A stretch of 64,000 bases of DNA from Bacteriovoracaceae bacterium (GTDB lineage: Bacteria > Bdellovibrionota > Bacteriovoracia > Bacteriovoracales > Bacteriovoracaceae): NCBI GenBank assembly GCA_023701435.1, contig JAMPXB010000016.1, positions 1 to 64,000 of the forward strand, in the 5' to 3' direction. How positions within the stretch are numbered: the stretch's first letter is position 1; every line of letters starts with the position of its first letter. Under the pieces are notes generated by a model. That model saw nothing but the letters and a program-made list of their open reading frames with translations, had not been told where the DNA came from and searched no databases. A program made the translations under genes and the position numbers. Of this stretch, positions 15,499 through 24,165 are shown in pieces.

Positions 15499-16425
15499 AT
15501 GCTTTCCTTAAAGACATTCGTAGAGGGGTGGGATCGTTTCTTTTACAGTACGACTGATGCAACGGCCTTATGTTCATTCCGCATCATGTTCGGATTATTT
15601 TTGTTTTTAAATGGTATCAGCTTGGTCGAGGATTTTGAGGTTTGGTTTGGCATTGGAAGCAATGCCCTGGTGCCTCTCCAGGATTCATTTACGTTCTATA
15701 AGAACTTCAGAATTAATATTTATAAATGGCTCTCTCCGACCGAGTTTTCCGCCTGGCTGGTTCTGGTGACTTATATTGCGACTTCATTCTTTGTTATGAT
15801 CGGGTTTAAAACCCGAATATCAACCATCATTTGTTTCATTTTGATGGTTTCAATGCAAAATCGAAACTATTCCATTCTCAATAGTGGCGATACTTTAATG
15901 CGATGTATGCTCTTCCTGATGATGTTTGCACCCACTCAGGTGAAGTATTCTGTTGATGCCTATTTAAAAAAGAATAAAGACGAACCTTTTGAAACTGAGA
16001 TTTCCATCCTCACAATCCGCCTTTTGCAACTCCAGTTTTCACTAGTCTATTTGGCGACGACACTCTTTAAACTTAAGGGCTATGACTGGGTTGACGGTTC
16101 AGCGGTTTATTACACTTCACGTCTGGTAAATTTTCAGAGGATTGTTCTACCCATTGTGTTTGATTATCCGTTCTTAGTAAAATTTGCGACCTGGTCGGCC
16201 CTTTTTATTGAATTTGCGATGGGGAGTCTCGTTTGGGTCAAAGAATTAAGGTTACCAGTGCTGATATCTGGTTTGCTCCTTCATTTGTTAATTGAAATCT
16301 CTATGAGTATCGGTTTCTTTGAATGGGTGATGATCTCCTCTTATATCTTGTTCCTGGCACCGAAGGAGATTTTCTGGCTAAAAGCACGCTTTAAACTACT
16401 CCTGCCACAATTTGGTAGGGCCTAA
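15499..16425 (+). CDS. HTTM-domain membrane protein, copy 2
   Basis: This 308-residue HTTM protein shares with copy 1 'LKGYDWVDGSAVYYTSRL' and carries the most canonical family motif of the three, 'NSGDTLMRCMLFLMMFAP'. It starts 4 bp after its partner gene and ends the four-gene operon. No conserved cysteines comparable to a thioredoxin site are present. Any redox function would have to come from the separate DCC protein at 19543. Confidence 0.85.
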   Translation: MLSLKTFVEGWDRFFYSTTDATALCSFRIMFGLFLFLNGISLVEDFEVWFGIGSNALVPLQDSFTFYKNFRINIYKWLSPTEFSAWLVLVTYIATSFFVMIGFKTRISTIICFILMVSMQNRNYSILNSGDTLMRCMLFLMMFAPTQVKYSVDAYLKKNKDEPFETEISILTIRLLQLQFSLVYLATTLFKLKGYDWVDGSAVYYTSRLVNFQRIVLPIVFDYPFLVKFATWSALFIEFAMGSLVWVKELRLPVLISGLLLHLLIEISMSIGFFEWVMISSYILFLAPKEIFWLKARFKLLLPQFGRA

Positions 16426-16456
16426 AATTGTTAGCAGTTAACTGAGTATTTTATAA

Positions 16457-16722
16457 GTCTCTAAATTTTCAGTATTATCCTTCATTTGTGTTTCTATTGT
16501 GCAACAGCAGAATGCTTATAGCGAGGTTGATCATCGATATTTGCTATTGAATCGATTTGATACTTTAGTCTTCACGGAATCTTCGGGTATTGGAAAGTTC
16601 ATATTTGGATCAGGGACAATTTAATCACTTTAAATGATCGAAATAACAGGTTTCATTGGTTTCTCGTAAAATCCCCACTCAACTGCGAACAATTTACATC
16701 AAAAAGAAGGGTCCCGCTATGA
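16457..16722 (+). pseudogene. Possible remnant of a small exported protein
   Basis: In the 340-bp gap after the HTTM operon one frame reads a signal-peptide-like start (SKFSVLSFICVSIVQQQNAYS) and about 30 more residues to a TAA at 16622. Shifting frame by one base continues for about 35 residues ('NDRNNRFHWFLVKSPLN') to a TGA at 16720 that is supplied by the hairpin repeat. No start codon is found. This could be a decayed gene cut by the repeat, or chance. Nothing else is evident in this gap apart from the hairpin. Confidence 0.22.
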
Positions 16723-16767
16723 TCTGCACCCCCAAAATGGGACAGATCACTAAGCGAGACCCTTCTT
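16704..16767. terminator. Large nested hairpin carrying an IS-end-like loop; probable terminator of the minus-strand gene
   Basis: AAGAAGGGTCCCGCT (16704-16718) pairs with AGCGAGACCCTTCTT (16753-16767) with one G-T pair. Inside are GATCTG/CAGATC and CCCA/TGGG stems. On the minus strand it follows the stop of the HEYSH peptidase gene and is trailed by TTTTTGATG. The loop (GATCTGCACCCCCAAAATGG...) closely resembles the putative IS tip at 122-148, so it may be a mobile-element-derived or REP-like repeat reused as a terminator. Confidence 0.7.
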
Positions 16768-16768
16768 A

Positions 16769-17998
16769 TTAAAAACCTTTTCTACCAAATGTCGTATAGA
16801 GCTTTAACTTATCTCGCTTAGGATAATCACAGATATCATCGCAGGCCTTTAAGATGGCCCTTAATAGACCGTCACTGATTGTTGAACTGCTGGTCTTAAG
16901 ATATTTACGGGACTGATAAATAACCCTGTCACCAACTTCTTCACCTAGTGTTTCTCTTACATCCCAAAGAACTGAGAGTGTAAAATCGGCGGTGGCAAAT
17001 CTGTTTGATTCATCCCAGTGGCTGTAAAGACGCTTTTCCTGGGTATCTTTTGGAGCAGAGTTACTGAATCCTGACACCTGGGTATAGATTTTGCGCTTTT
17101 CTGATTGGACTGCGGCAAAGTAATCGGCCATGCCTTCATTCACCGGAGTAGAGTGGGACATTTCCAGGTGGTCACTTAAGATGATATGAGAATATTCATG
17201 ATAAGCAACTTCTGGGACCATGACGGTATCTAGATAATAGTATTTATCAATAAATAGATTATCTGTGTACCTAGAGCCATAAACAATCACTTTCATTAAA
17301 GCGAATGTTCCTGCATAGCGGATCAGGTCTTCGTGCAGTGGTCTTGTTACATATGCTGGATAGAAGAACTGTTGCATCAATCTCTGGTTGAATTGATTGG
17401 CCGTATAGTTGATCAGCGGACGCTCAAGGGCCATTAATGAAACAGTCAAAGGATTTGGTCCCATTGGTCCCAGGTCTTTTGTAAGAATGGTCTTTTTAGG
17501 ACGGAACCATATTTCCTGGCCCCATTTATCCTGTCTATTTGCCGGTACCCACGCTGGTGTTTCTCCCTCTGGAATAGAGAGGGCATTATTATATTGAGGT
17601 GCCCGGTTATCATGTGCAAAATGTCCTAATTCATCATACTGATTGGTGATATCAAGACGAACGGTAATCTTAGGCAGACTTTCCGCTTTTTCTGATTGCA
17701 TTTTATATACCCAGAAATCTCTGGCCTGGTTCAGATGCCAATAAGCATTGGCGGCTTTTTGTAGAATCGCTTCATCTTTTTCTTCAAACGAAACGGCTTC
17801 TTTGTCTTTGCCTTTTACAATTTTAAAATATTTTCCATCAAATGAATTATGACTTTCAAGATCAGGCATTTCGACTTTTTTGTAAAAAGTTTTATATGAA
17901 CCTGGCATTCTCATCAAAACTTTGAAAGATGGACCCACATCGGCTAGTGCCGAGAAAGAAATAAAAGATGCAACGACGACACTTAGATATATTTTCAT
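16769..17998 (-). CDS. Exported zinc metallopeptidase (gluzincin-like)
   Basis: The 409-residue protein has a signal peptide (LSVVVASFISFSALA) and the zinc site H267-E-Y-S-H271, followed 17 residues later by 'NEGMADYFA', whose Glu288 is the expected third ligand of gluzincin-type peptidases. It is the second gene of a two-gene operon, 18 bp after the 18017 gene. Export suggests a role in periplasmic or external proteolysis. The exact peptidase family is not assigned. Confidence 0.72.
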   Translation of the reverse strand: MKIYLSVVVASFISFSALADVGPSFKVLMRMPGSYKTFYKKVEMPDLESHNSFDGKYFKIVKGKDKEAVSFEEKDEAILQKAANAYWHLNQARDFWVYKMQSEKAESLPKITVRLDITNQYDELGHFAHDNRAPQYNNALSIPEGETPAWVPANRQDKWGQEIWFRPKKTILTKDLGPMGPNPLTVSLMALERPLINYTANQFNQRLMQQFFYPAYVTRPLHEDLIRYAGTFALMKVIVYGSRYTDNLFIDKYYYLDTVMVPEVAYHEYSHIILSDHLEMSHSTPVNEGMADYFAAVQSEKRKIYTQVSGFSNSAPKDTQEKRLYSHWDESNRFATADFTLSVLWDVRETLGEEVGDRVIYQSRKYLKTSSSTISDGLLRAILKACDDICDYPKRDKLKLYTTFGRKGF

Positions 17999-18016
17999 GA
18001 ATATTTCTCCTTAAAT

Positions 18017-19369
18017 TTATATAATGACGTTCCAGTTTTCATCAGGATCTGCTTCCGGATCACCGGTAACATATTTTCCTTGAGCAAATACCAGACCGAT
18101 AGCGCCGATGATGTTCCAAGGAGGTGGAAGATAGAATGTTGCGGTTCCCGCCAAAGAGAAAGCAAAGTTGGCATAGGTCTTCCATTTAGGAATTTTTGGG
18201 TTCCAAAAATCTTCAAATTTAAGAATGTAATCAAGTTCCTCAGATTTAATAAAGCCAGTCTCATAAGCGGCAGCGATCAAGTGAGAGTATTCGAGCCCTT
18301 TATTTTTGAAAGCATCGGATCTCATGACTTCTGCCATATCTTTACGAAGCATTTTGATGGCGGCACGGTATTGTTCCATTGGAGAGAAGATATAGACCTG
18401 TGTTTCTCCATTTGGATCGTCAGTATATTGCCAGTTAAGAGTGACAGACCTTGAATCCATACGCTTAGCGGTTTTTTCGATAATTTGCGCCAGCATCATT
18501 ACCTGAGTACTGGTATATGTACGGTAAAGGTTTCCGCGCTGAGTGACTCTTTGTTTTCTAGAAACATATTCAGCGGTGAAGTCATTAGTCGCTTTTAATT
18601 CTGGATTCTTTGTCAGTTTATCTTTTGCGTTGTTGATGATGTCGGCATATCGGTAGAAGTAGAGTGGCCAGCTTAATACTTTGCGCTTTCTCAGGATTTC
18701 CAGTTTGTTGAATACTTCTGCACTAATAACTTTTTTGCTGTAGGCTAAATAGTTTAACTTTTGCAATTGTATGCTTTGATCGATCGGTCCTTTTGAAGTG
18801 ATGTTTTGGGCCAGATCAAAGTAAGTATTCAGGGAACATTTTTTCACATCATCGGGCCAGCTTTTCACTGGAGCATACATCTTTTCGAGATCTACCTTTG
18901 AATTCTGTGGAGTGTGTAAATTACGAGGACGTCCAGATACCAGACCCGTAGTTGAAGTTTCAAATTCAAAGCTGATAGTCGTGGATTCTTTCATCAGCTT
19001 GAAAAGAATGTCGTCGATGAAATTTTGGTGGCGTAGATAGACAATGAATTTTGAAATTTCTCTATTGGAGAATATAATGCCATGTCTTGTGGCATCGGCT
19101 TGTAATTGTGCAATCAAACCAAGGTCACAAGTTGTGTCAATTCTTTCCATCTCTTTGAATGTATCTGCTAAGGCTACCTCTGCCCGTACTTTTAATTCTT
19201 CAGCACCCAGGGGATGCATCTGGGCCCAGGCATCTGCATTCAAGACGTCTTGACTTGTCAGCTCTCTGGAAAAAGCCTCTTTGTTATTGGCCAATCGTTT
19301 CACATTAAATGCATCAGCATTTGCAATGAGCATTAATGCCCACATGGTTAACACTACAAATTTTTTCAT
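18017..19369 (-). CDS. Exported protein of unknown function, operon partner of the peptidase
   Basis: This 450-residue protein has a signal peptide (VVLTMWALMLIANADA) and a good ribosome binding site (GAGGTG). The body is rich in predicted helices and charged residues. A hydrophobic stretch with 'LPPPWNIIGAIGLVFAQG' lies near the C-terminus, followed by an acidic tail ('DPEADPDENW'). I recognise no domain. Coupling to the HEYSH peptidase suggests a substrate, chaperone or inhibitor relationship, which is only an inference. The 173 bp upstream (19370-19542) hold no gene. Confidence 0.6.
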   Translation of the reverse strand: MKKFVVLTMWALMLIANADAFNVKRLANNKEAFSRELTSQDVLNADAWAQMHPLGAEELKVRAEVALADTFKEMERIDTTCDLGLIAQLQADATRHGIIFSNREISKFIVYLRHQNFIDDILFKLMKESTTISFEFETSTTGLVSGRPRNLHTPQNSKVDLEKMYAPVKSWPDDVKKCSLNTYFDLAQNITSKGPIDQSIQLQKLNYLAYSKKVISAEVFNKLEILRKRKVLSWPLYFYRYADIINNAKDKLTKNPELKATNDFTAEYVSRKQRVTQRGNLYRTYTSTQVMMLAQIIEKTAKRMDSRSVTLNWQYTDDPNGETQVYIFSPMEQYRAAIKMLRKDMAEVMRSDAFKNKGLEYSHLIAAAYETGFIKSEELDYILKFEDFWNPKIPKWKTYANFAFSLAGTATFYLPPPWNIIGAIGLVFAQGKYVTGDPEADPDENWNVII

Positions 19370-19542
19370 TTTTCACCTCGCGAAAAGAAATTTGTGTGTT
19401 TATGCCTTAGAGAGAGCACAAAAATAATTCCGAGAAGCTTCAATTAAGAGGAAAATTTAAAGAATTTAGGTCGTGTCGAATTATTCAGATAATTTCAGTC
19501 GGGAACTTTAAGATATTCTTTTTAGTCTTTGTGCATTGAACT

Positions 19543-19944
19543 TTAGCTTACAAAACGTTGACGTTCTTCTTCTGTAGGTAATCTACAGGTTTCTTTTTTT
19601 CCAAATAAACGATAACGATTTTCAGCGACCATTTCGTAAGCACTGTTTAAGAATGCTTCCGGAAAGATTTTTCCCATCAAGGCGATCTTCCAGATTCCAC
19701 CAATTTCATTCATTACTTTAATCACTGCTTTGGATTTGGTGTAAGTCTGACCATCTATCAGTAATACAACTGAACTTAAGTCTTGGGTCAATTTAGCAGG
19801 CAAATTATTTTTGGCAAAATCACTTTGCAAAGGAGAGAAGAGAAATCGCTTCTGTTTATCAATGGCCATTATAAAATCCACAAAGCCATTACACAGTCCA
19901 CAGACTCCATCAAAAAAAATAATCGGTTGGGTTTTTGTATTCAT
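19543..19944 (-). CDS. DCC1-like thiol-disulfide oxidoreductase family protein
   Basis: The 133-residue protein begins 'PIIFFDGVCGLCNGFVDFI', with the D-G-x-C-G-L-C site that names the family, and contains 'RFLFSPLQSD' and a typical C-terminal 'YRLFGKKETC'. It is cytoplasmic, without a signal peptide. DCC proteins are frequently fused to or beside HTTM proteins, and three HTTM proteins are encoded within 12 kb. It may supply the active C-x-x-C missing from the fused DCC domain of the 8388 protein. The biochemical substrate is unknown. Confidence 0.88.
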   Translation of the reverse strand: MNTKTQPIIFFDGVCGLCNGFVDFIMAIDKQKRFLFSPLQSDFAKNNLPAKLTQDLSSVVLLIDGQTYTKSKAVIKVMNEIGGIWKIALMGKIFPEAFLNSAYEMVAENRYRLFGKKETCRLPTEEERQRFVS

Positions 19945-20056
19945 GGTTCTTCTCTAGTCTTTTTCATTTAAAAAGTCAGGGCGTACGAGTCAATTATAGA
20001 CCTTAATTTTTCCTGATACTATTGTTTATCATTATTTGTACGGTATTATTGGCATT

Positions 20057-20491
20057 ATGTTAGATGATAAAAAAAATGAAATTGACGTTGAATTACTGGA
20101 TGGATTTCTAGAAGAGTCTTATGCTGTCCTGGTGGACTTGAAGGTCATCCTGGCAAGTTTTAAGGGGACGTCAGATGCACCAGTCTTTGAAAAATACGGT
20201 CAGCAGATCGATCGGATCATGGGTGCGGCTTACACGCTTTCTCTCAATGAGCTTGGTGATCTGGCCAAACTTGGTAAAGAGCTTGGTTATAAAACAAGTC
20301 AAATCAAACAAATCGCTAAGCTCCTGACGATGCAAAGCCTGCTCTCACAATTAGTGCGTACTATGGAGAAGATACTTAACAGTTATCAAAAAAATGAAAC
20401 ACCTACTTACGATGAGGTCCACCAGCTGATAAATCGTTTAAATACTGCCAGTGATCAATTGGGCGATCTCAGAATTTCAGTAAAAGTCTAA
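20057..20491 (+). CDS. Small helical protein of unknown function
   Basis: ATG 20057 is chosen over the track's start at 20036. A TTGTTT (20022-20027), 16-bp spacer and TATTAT (20044-20049) promoter ends 7 bp before it, implying a leaderless message. The 144-residue product is almost entirely helical by composition ('VELLDGFLEESYAVLVDLKVIL', 'ELGDLAKLGKELGYKTSQIKQI'). It could be a four-helix, HPt-like bundle, but no phosphorylatable His is evident (one His, near the C-terminus). Function is unknown. Confidence 0.55.
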   Translation: MLDDKKNEIDVELLDGFLEESYAVLVDLKVILASFKGTSDAPVFEKYGQQIDRIMGAAYTLSLNELGDLAKLGKELGYKTSQIKQIAKLLTMQSLLSQLVRTMEKILNSYQKNETPTYDEVHQLINRLNTASDQLGDLRISVKV

Positions 20492-20493
20492 AT

Positions 20494-20863
20494 ATGATTG
20501 ATCCTACCTGGGAAGAAAAATTAAAGTTTCTGGTGGGCCATGATCATCAAATGAGAGAAGTGTTGTTTGATAAGGGGACGCAATGATACCTACCATCCCG
20601 AGTTGGAAAAGATTCATCTAAGTAATGCTCACAAATTATCGGCCTTGATAGAAAAATTAGGATTTCCTGTTTTGAGTAATGCTGGAGAACAAGGCGTTCG
20701 TTTATCCTGGCTGATTATTCAGCACGCTATTTCTTGGCCGGGGTTGCCGCCTGTTTCAACCACTCCCATCTTTGCTACCATGGAGAGGCCTCCCATGGAT
20801 CCCATCAAGAAAAAGAAAGAGTTTGAGCAGTGGCTGAAGCGAGTGGGGTGGCGTAACTCCTAA
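20494..20863 (+). pseudogene. Frameshifted DUF6624-like gene
   Basis: From ATG 20494 the frame reads 30 codons ('WEEKLKFLVGHDHQMREVLF') to a TGA at 20584. The continuation lies in the +1 frame from about 20567 to 20863 ('NDTYHPELEKIHLSNAHKLS', 'LIIQHAISWPG'). Removing one G from the GGGG run at 20574-20577 joins them as '...LFDKGRNDTYHPELEK', the layout typical of DUF6624 proteins. The gene is therefore either inactivated by a 1-base insertion, or a sequencing error, or read by slippage. The ORF track lists only the second part. Family function is unknown. Confidence 0.68.
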
Positions 20864-20939
20864 GTCTTTGAATATTCGATTATGTATTTTTTACTTCTCC
20901 TCCCGCAGCCGCCATAAATAGTGCTATAGTCCGGCTCCT

Positions 20940-22562
20940 ATGAAAGGTATCTCTTTACTCTTATTGATTTTCTTAAGTCATCTTTCCTGGGCACAAGTCC
21001 AGCAGGATATTGTATTTAAGGCGCGATTTGACCTTGAATCTTCTGAAGCCTTCATCAATCAGCTGCGAATCTTTCTAGAAAACAACAAATTTGGCGATCC
21101 TTATTCACAAACTTTTTCTAAGCCCATCGTTGTTGATCTGGCCAAAGTCATTAATGAGACGCCACTTAGCACTCAAAGTTGGCTTAGAGAGCTGCAGAAC
21201 GTTTTAAAGATAAAACTGTTCGAATCTGAATACCGGTTGGTGGTTGATAAGTTAGGTTATAGTGTTCAGCATTTTAATTCGGAATTTCGTCCTGGAAAAT
21301 CTTCCGGAGGACGGGTTGAATACGTGACTGTTAACTATGTTAAAGGGCTTCATCTCCACGCTGAGAGAGTGGCCTTTGAAGTAGAGCTGAAACAAAATAA
21401 TTCTTCAAGGCCTCTTATTTTTGACATCGAGATCATAGAACCTGAATTTATGATCAGCCCGGATCTCATGGCCGAGACCTCCATGGGATGGGCAACCTCT
21501 ATCCTGGAAGACGATATTCTGCTTTCTCTTGAATTGGTTGATATCAAGAAAATCATGCAGGAGATTATTAAGAACCCTGATCTGATAAATTTAAAATACA
21601 AAGATATCGTCATCCCTGATGTTTCAATGAAAGTCGGATCTAAGACGGTGCGCTTTGATAAGCAAAAAATTAAAAAATTCCTGATTGATCGTCAGGAGGA
21701 CATGAAGTGTGGTGTCCTGGATTTACTGAATCTGAAATTAAATGACCGTTTTGGCAATGTCATTCAAGATAGCCCCAAGTCACTGCTCTTACCTGGCGCT
21801 GTTACTTTCAAGAGTGATGTCAGCGGTGTTGTTGATATCCAGAAAATGGATGTGAACAATACGGGTATAGTTCAATTTGATATTGATGGTCACTTCTGTG
21901 AAGATTCAGGTTGTCGTGGCCAGGAAATAAAAGCGAAAGAGCGAAGAAGCATTGATATCGGAAGTTATAATAAGTCTTTGCGGGAAATGAATCGAAGCTT
22001 AATTGAAAGACAGACCAATCTTTCTTTAAGTGTCAGTGAGAACTACCTTAACCAGATGGTCGAGGCAACGATCAAAACTGGTCTTTGGGATCGTCCGCTC
22101 AGTGAAAAGGATCTGGTTCTTGGCCCTGAGAAAGCCTTCGTCTTAGCAGATGAAAAGGGTGAACTCTTCTCCTTATATATGGATGTGATCCATAAACTAT
22201 CAAGGTCTCAGAGAATATTAGTAGGAAAATCAGAAATCAGATTTCCCATCAAATTCATGATTGCCTTGAATATCGAAGAAGTGGATGGACTTCCCCATTT
22301 TCTCATAAAGGTTAAAAAAGTTGCCACTGATCGGGATCTGCTCATTAAGGGCCTGCCTCAGTATGGGCTGCCGACTTTCTTGAATCAAGTGCGTTTTCAG
22401 AATAAGGTCATGAAAAAGATTATGAGCGATGTCAGCTCCTTTGAAGGAAGGACCCTGGTTGATTTCGAATTAAAGGATCTTAAAGGAACATATCTTCATG
22501 ATTTGAAGTTTACTTCAGACGGTCAAGGCAGAGGTTCTGCAACAATTGGTTTTAAAAAATAA
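20940..22562 (+). CDS. Exported protein of unknown function, possibly lipid-binding
   Basis: This 540-residue protein has a signal peptide (ISLLLLIFLSHLSWAQ). An extended -10 (TGCTATAGT, ending at 20930) lies 9 bp before the ATG with no ribosome binding site. The sequence looks like two long alternating beta/helix halves ('IVFKARFDLESSEAF', 'NYLNQMVEATIKTGLW') with a single CxxxxxC pair ('CEDSGC') midway. The arrangement is reminiscent of TULIP-type lipid-binding proteins, but no family is recognised with confidence. It is 11 bp from a second small exported gene, likely one operon. Confidence 0.55.
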   Translation: MKGISLLLLIFLSHLSWAQVQQDIVFKARFDLESSEAFINQLRIFLENNKFGDPYSQTFSKPIVVDLAKVINETPLSTQSWLRELQNVLKIKLFESEYRLVVDKLGYSVQHFNSEFRPGKSSGGRVEYVTVNYVKGLHLHAERVAFEVELKQNNSSRPLIFDIEIIEPEFMISPDLMAETSMGWATSILEDDILLSLELVDIKKIMQEIIKNPDLINLKYKDIVIPDVSMKVGSKTVRFDKQKIKKFLIDRQEDMKCGVLDLLNLKLNDRFGNVIQDSPKSLLLPGAVTFKSDVSGVVDIQKMDVNNTGIVQFDIDGHFCEDSGCRGQEIKAKERRSIDIGSYNKSLREMNRSLIERQTNLSLSVSENYLNQMVEATIKTGLWDRPLSEKDLVLGPEKAFVLADEKGELFSLYMDVIHKLSRSQRILVGKSEIRFPIKFMIALNIEEVDGLPHFLIKVKKVATDRDLLIKGLPQYGLPTFLNQVRFQNKVMKKIMSDVSSFEGRTLVDFELKDLKGTYLHDLKFTSDGQGRGSATIGFKK

Positions 22563-22573
22563 GGAATATATTT

Positions 22574-22873
22574 ATGAAAGCTTTTTTATTATGTCTCACT
22601 TTACTGTCCTTTTCTTCTTTGGCCTCTACTCGGGTTCAATGTGTAGCGGAAGGGAATAAATTTATTATAGATGGCATATCTGCGACAGATATCAGAGTAA
22701 CCTTCCAGAATGAAACTGTCCGGGCCGATGGTTACTTGGGAAGTGATGAGGTCGACTTAGTGGCCAGATTCAGTTCAATTGGGGAGATGACCCTCTTTGC
22801 CAAAATCGGTAAAACCTCTCCTGACAGCTACATCTTCTTTATGGGCAGGAAATTATCGGTTTCATGCCGTTAA
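22574..22873 (+). CDS. Small exported protein of unknown function
   Basis: The 99-residue precursor has a signal peptide (FLLCLTLLSFSSLAS) and a beta-rich mature region with two cysteines (C23 in 'VQCVAEG' and C98 in 'SVSCR') that may form one disulfide. TAAGGA precedes the start. It follows the 540-residue exported protein by 11 bp and may act with it. Confidence 0.6.
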   Translation: MKAFLLCLTLLSFSSLASTRVQCVAEGNKFIIDGISATDIRVTFQNETVRADGYLGSDEVDLVARFSSIGEMTLFAKIGKTSPDSYIFFMGRKLSVSCR

Positions 22874-22928
22874 TTTGATTCACTAAATTCCGCTCGTCGA
22901 TTAAACTAAGCGGGTTAAAGGAGATCCC

Positions 22929-24149
22929 ATGGCCCGTATTACCGTTTCCCCAGCAGAGCAATTAGCAGAATTAAAGAGAGGAGCTTTCGAGATCCTTCCG
23001 GAAGAAGAATTGCTGAAAAAGCTTACGAAATCATATGAGAAGCAAAAGCCCTTAATTATTAAGTTTGGCGCTGACCCTTCACGTCCTGATATTCACTTGG
23101 GACATACGGTAGTTTTGCAAAAGCTTAGACTTCTCCAGGACTTTGGTCATGAAATTTATTTCCTGATTGGTGACTATACAGCTCAAATCGGTGACCCAAC
23201 CGGAAAAAATAAAACACGTCCGATCTTAACGGCAGAAGACGTTATCGAAAATGCCCGGACCTACCAGGAACAAGTCGGTAAGATTCTAGACATGTCTAAA
23301 ACCAAAGTGGTTTTCAATAAAGAGTGGTTAGGAAAATTCTCTGGACTTGATCTCATTCAACTGATGAGCAAGGCCACTGTTAGTGCTCTTCTACAGCGTG
23401 ATGATTTCTCTAAGCGCTATACCAACGCCGAAGCTATTTACCTTCATGAATTTGTTTACCCTGTCCTGCAAGGTTACGACTCTGTCCATTTGAAAGCAGA
23501 TCTAGAACTTGGTGGAACAGACCAGACTTTCAATCTGATGATGGGCCGTCATTTGCAATATGCTTATGAACAAGAAGCTCAATGCATCCTGACGATGCCG
23601 CTGATTGAAGGAACTGATGGTGTCCACAAGATGTCAAAATCCATGGACAACTATATTGCTCTGACAGATACACCAACCAATATGTTCGGTAAGCTGATGT
23701 CTATCTCCGATGAGCTTATGAAGAAATACTACCTGCTTCTTTGCCGCAGGCCTGCTGTTGAAGTCGATGCCATGATTGCCGGTATTACCGCTGGTACCAT
23801 TCACCCAATGGAAGCTAAAAAAGCCTTGGCCACTGAGGTCACTGGTTACTATCATGGTGAAGAGGCCGGTCGTGAAGAACGTGAGAAATTTGAGGCCCGC
23901 TTCTCCAAGAAGCAAATCCCGGACGATATTCAGACGATTATTCGACCTGCCGGCCCGATTGCTCTGCTTGATTTCTTTTTGGAGCTTGGACTGATTAAAT
24001 CAAAATCAGATGGCAGACGACTCATTCAGCAGAATGCCGTGAAGGTGAATTTCGAAAACCACACAACAGATTCGCTGAATCTTGAAGCTGGCCAGGAATT
24101 AATTTTAAAAATTGGTAAACTTAGAATGCTTAAACTTATCGGCGAGTAA
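22929..24149 (+). CDS. tyrS: Tyrosine-tRNA ligase
   Basis: This 406-residue class I synthetase charges tRNA(Tyr). It has the HIGH motif '[11 protein letters not shown]', the tyrosine pocket '[12 protein letters not shown]', the KMSKS loop '[10 protein letters not shown]' and a C-terminal S4 RNA-binding domain ('[18 protein letters not shown]'). A strong ribosome binding site (AAAGGAG) precedes ATG 22929. It is of the shorter TyrZ-like type. Its stop codon lies within a hairpin shared with convergent deoC. Confidence 0.97.
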   Translation: MARITVSPAEQLAELKRGAFEILPEEELLKKLTKSYEKQKPLIIKFGADPSRPDIHLGHTVVLQKLRLLQDFGHEIYFLIGDYTAQIGDPTGKNKTRPILTAEDVIENARTYQEQVGKILDMSKTKVVFNKEWLGKFSGLDLIQLMSKATVSALLQRDDFSKRYTNAEAIYLHEFVYPVLQGYDSVHLKADLELGGTDQTFNLMMGRHLQYAYEQEAQCILTMPLIEGTDGVHKMSKSMDNYIALTDTPTNMFGKLMSISDELMKKYYLLLCRRPAVEVDAMIAGITAGTIHPMEAKKALATEVTGYYHGEEAGREEREKFEARFSKKQIPDDIQTIIRPAGPIALLDFFLELGLIKSKSDGRRLIQQNAVKVNFENHTTDSLNLEAGQELILKIGKLRMLKLIGE

Positions 24150-24165
24150 TTAATAACTCGCCGAT
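24138..24165. terminator. Bidirectional hairpin spanning the stop codons of tyrS and deoC
   Basis: ATCGGCGAGT and ACTCGCCGAT form a perfect 10-bp stem around AATTAATA. The left arm encodes the last tyrS codons and the right arm the last deoC codons on the other strand; the loop holds both stop codons. T-runs are short, so termination may be partial or factor-assisted. Confidence 0.75.
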
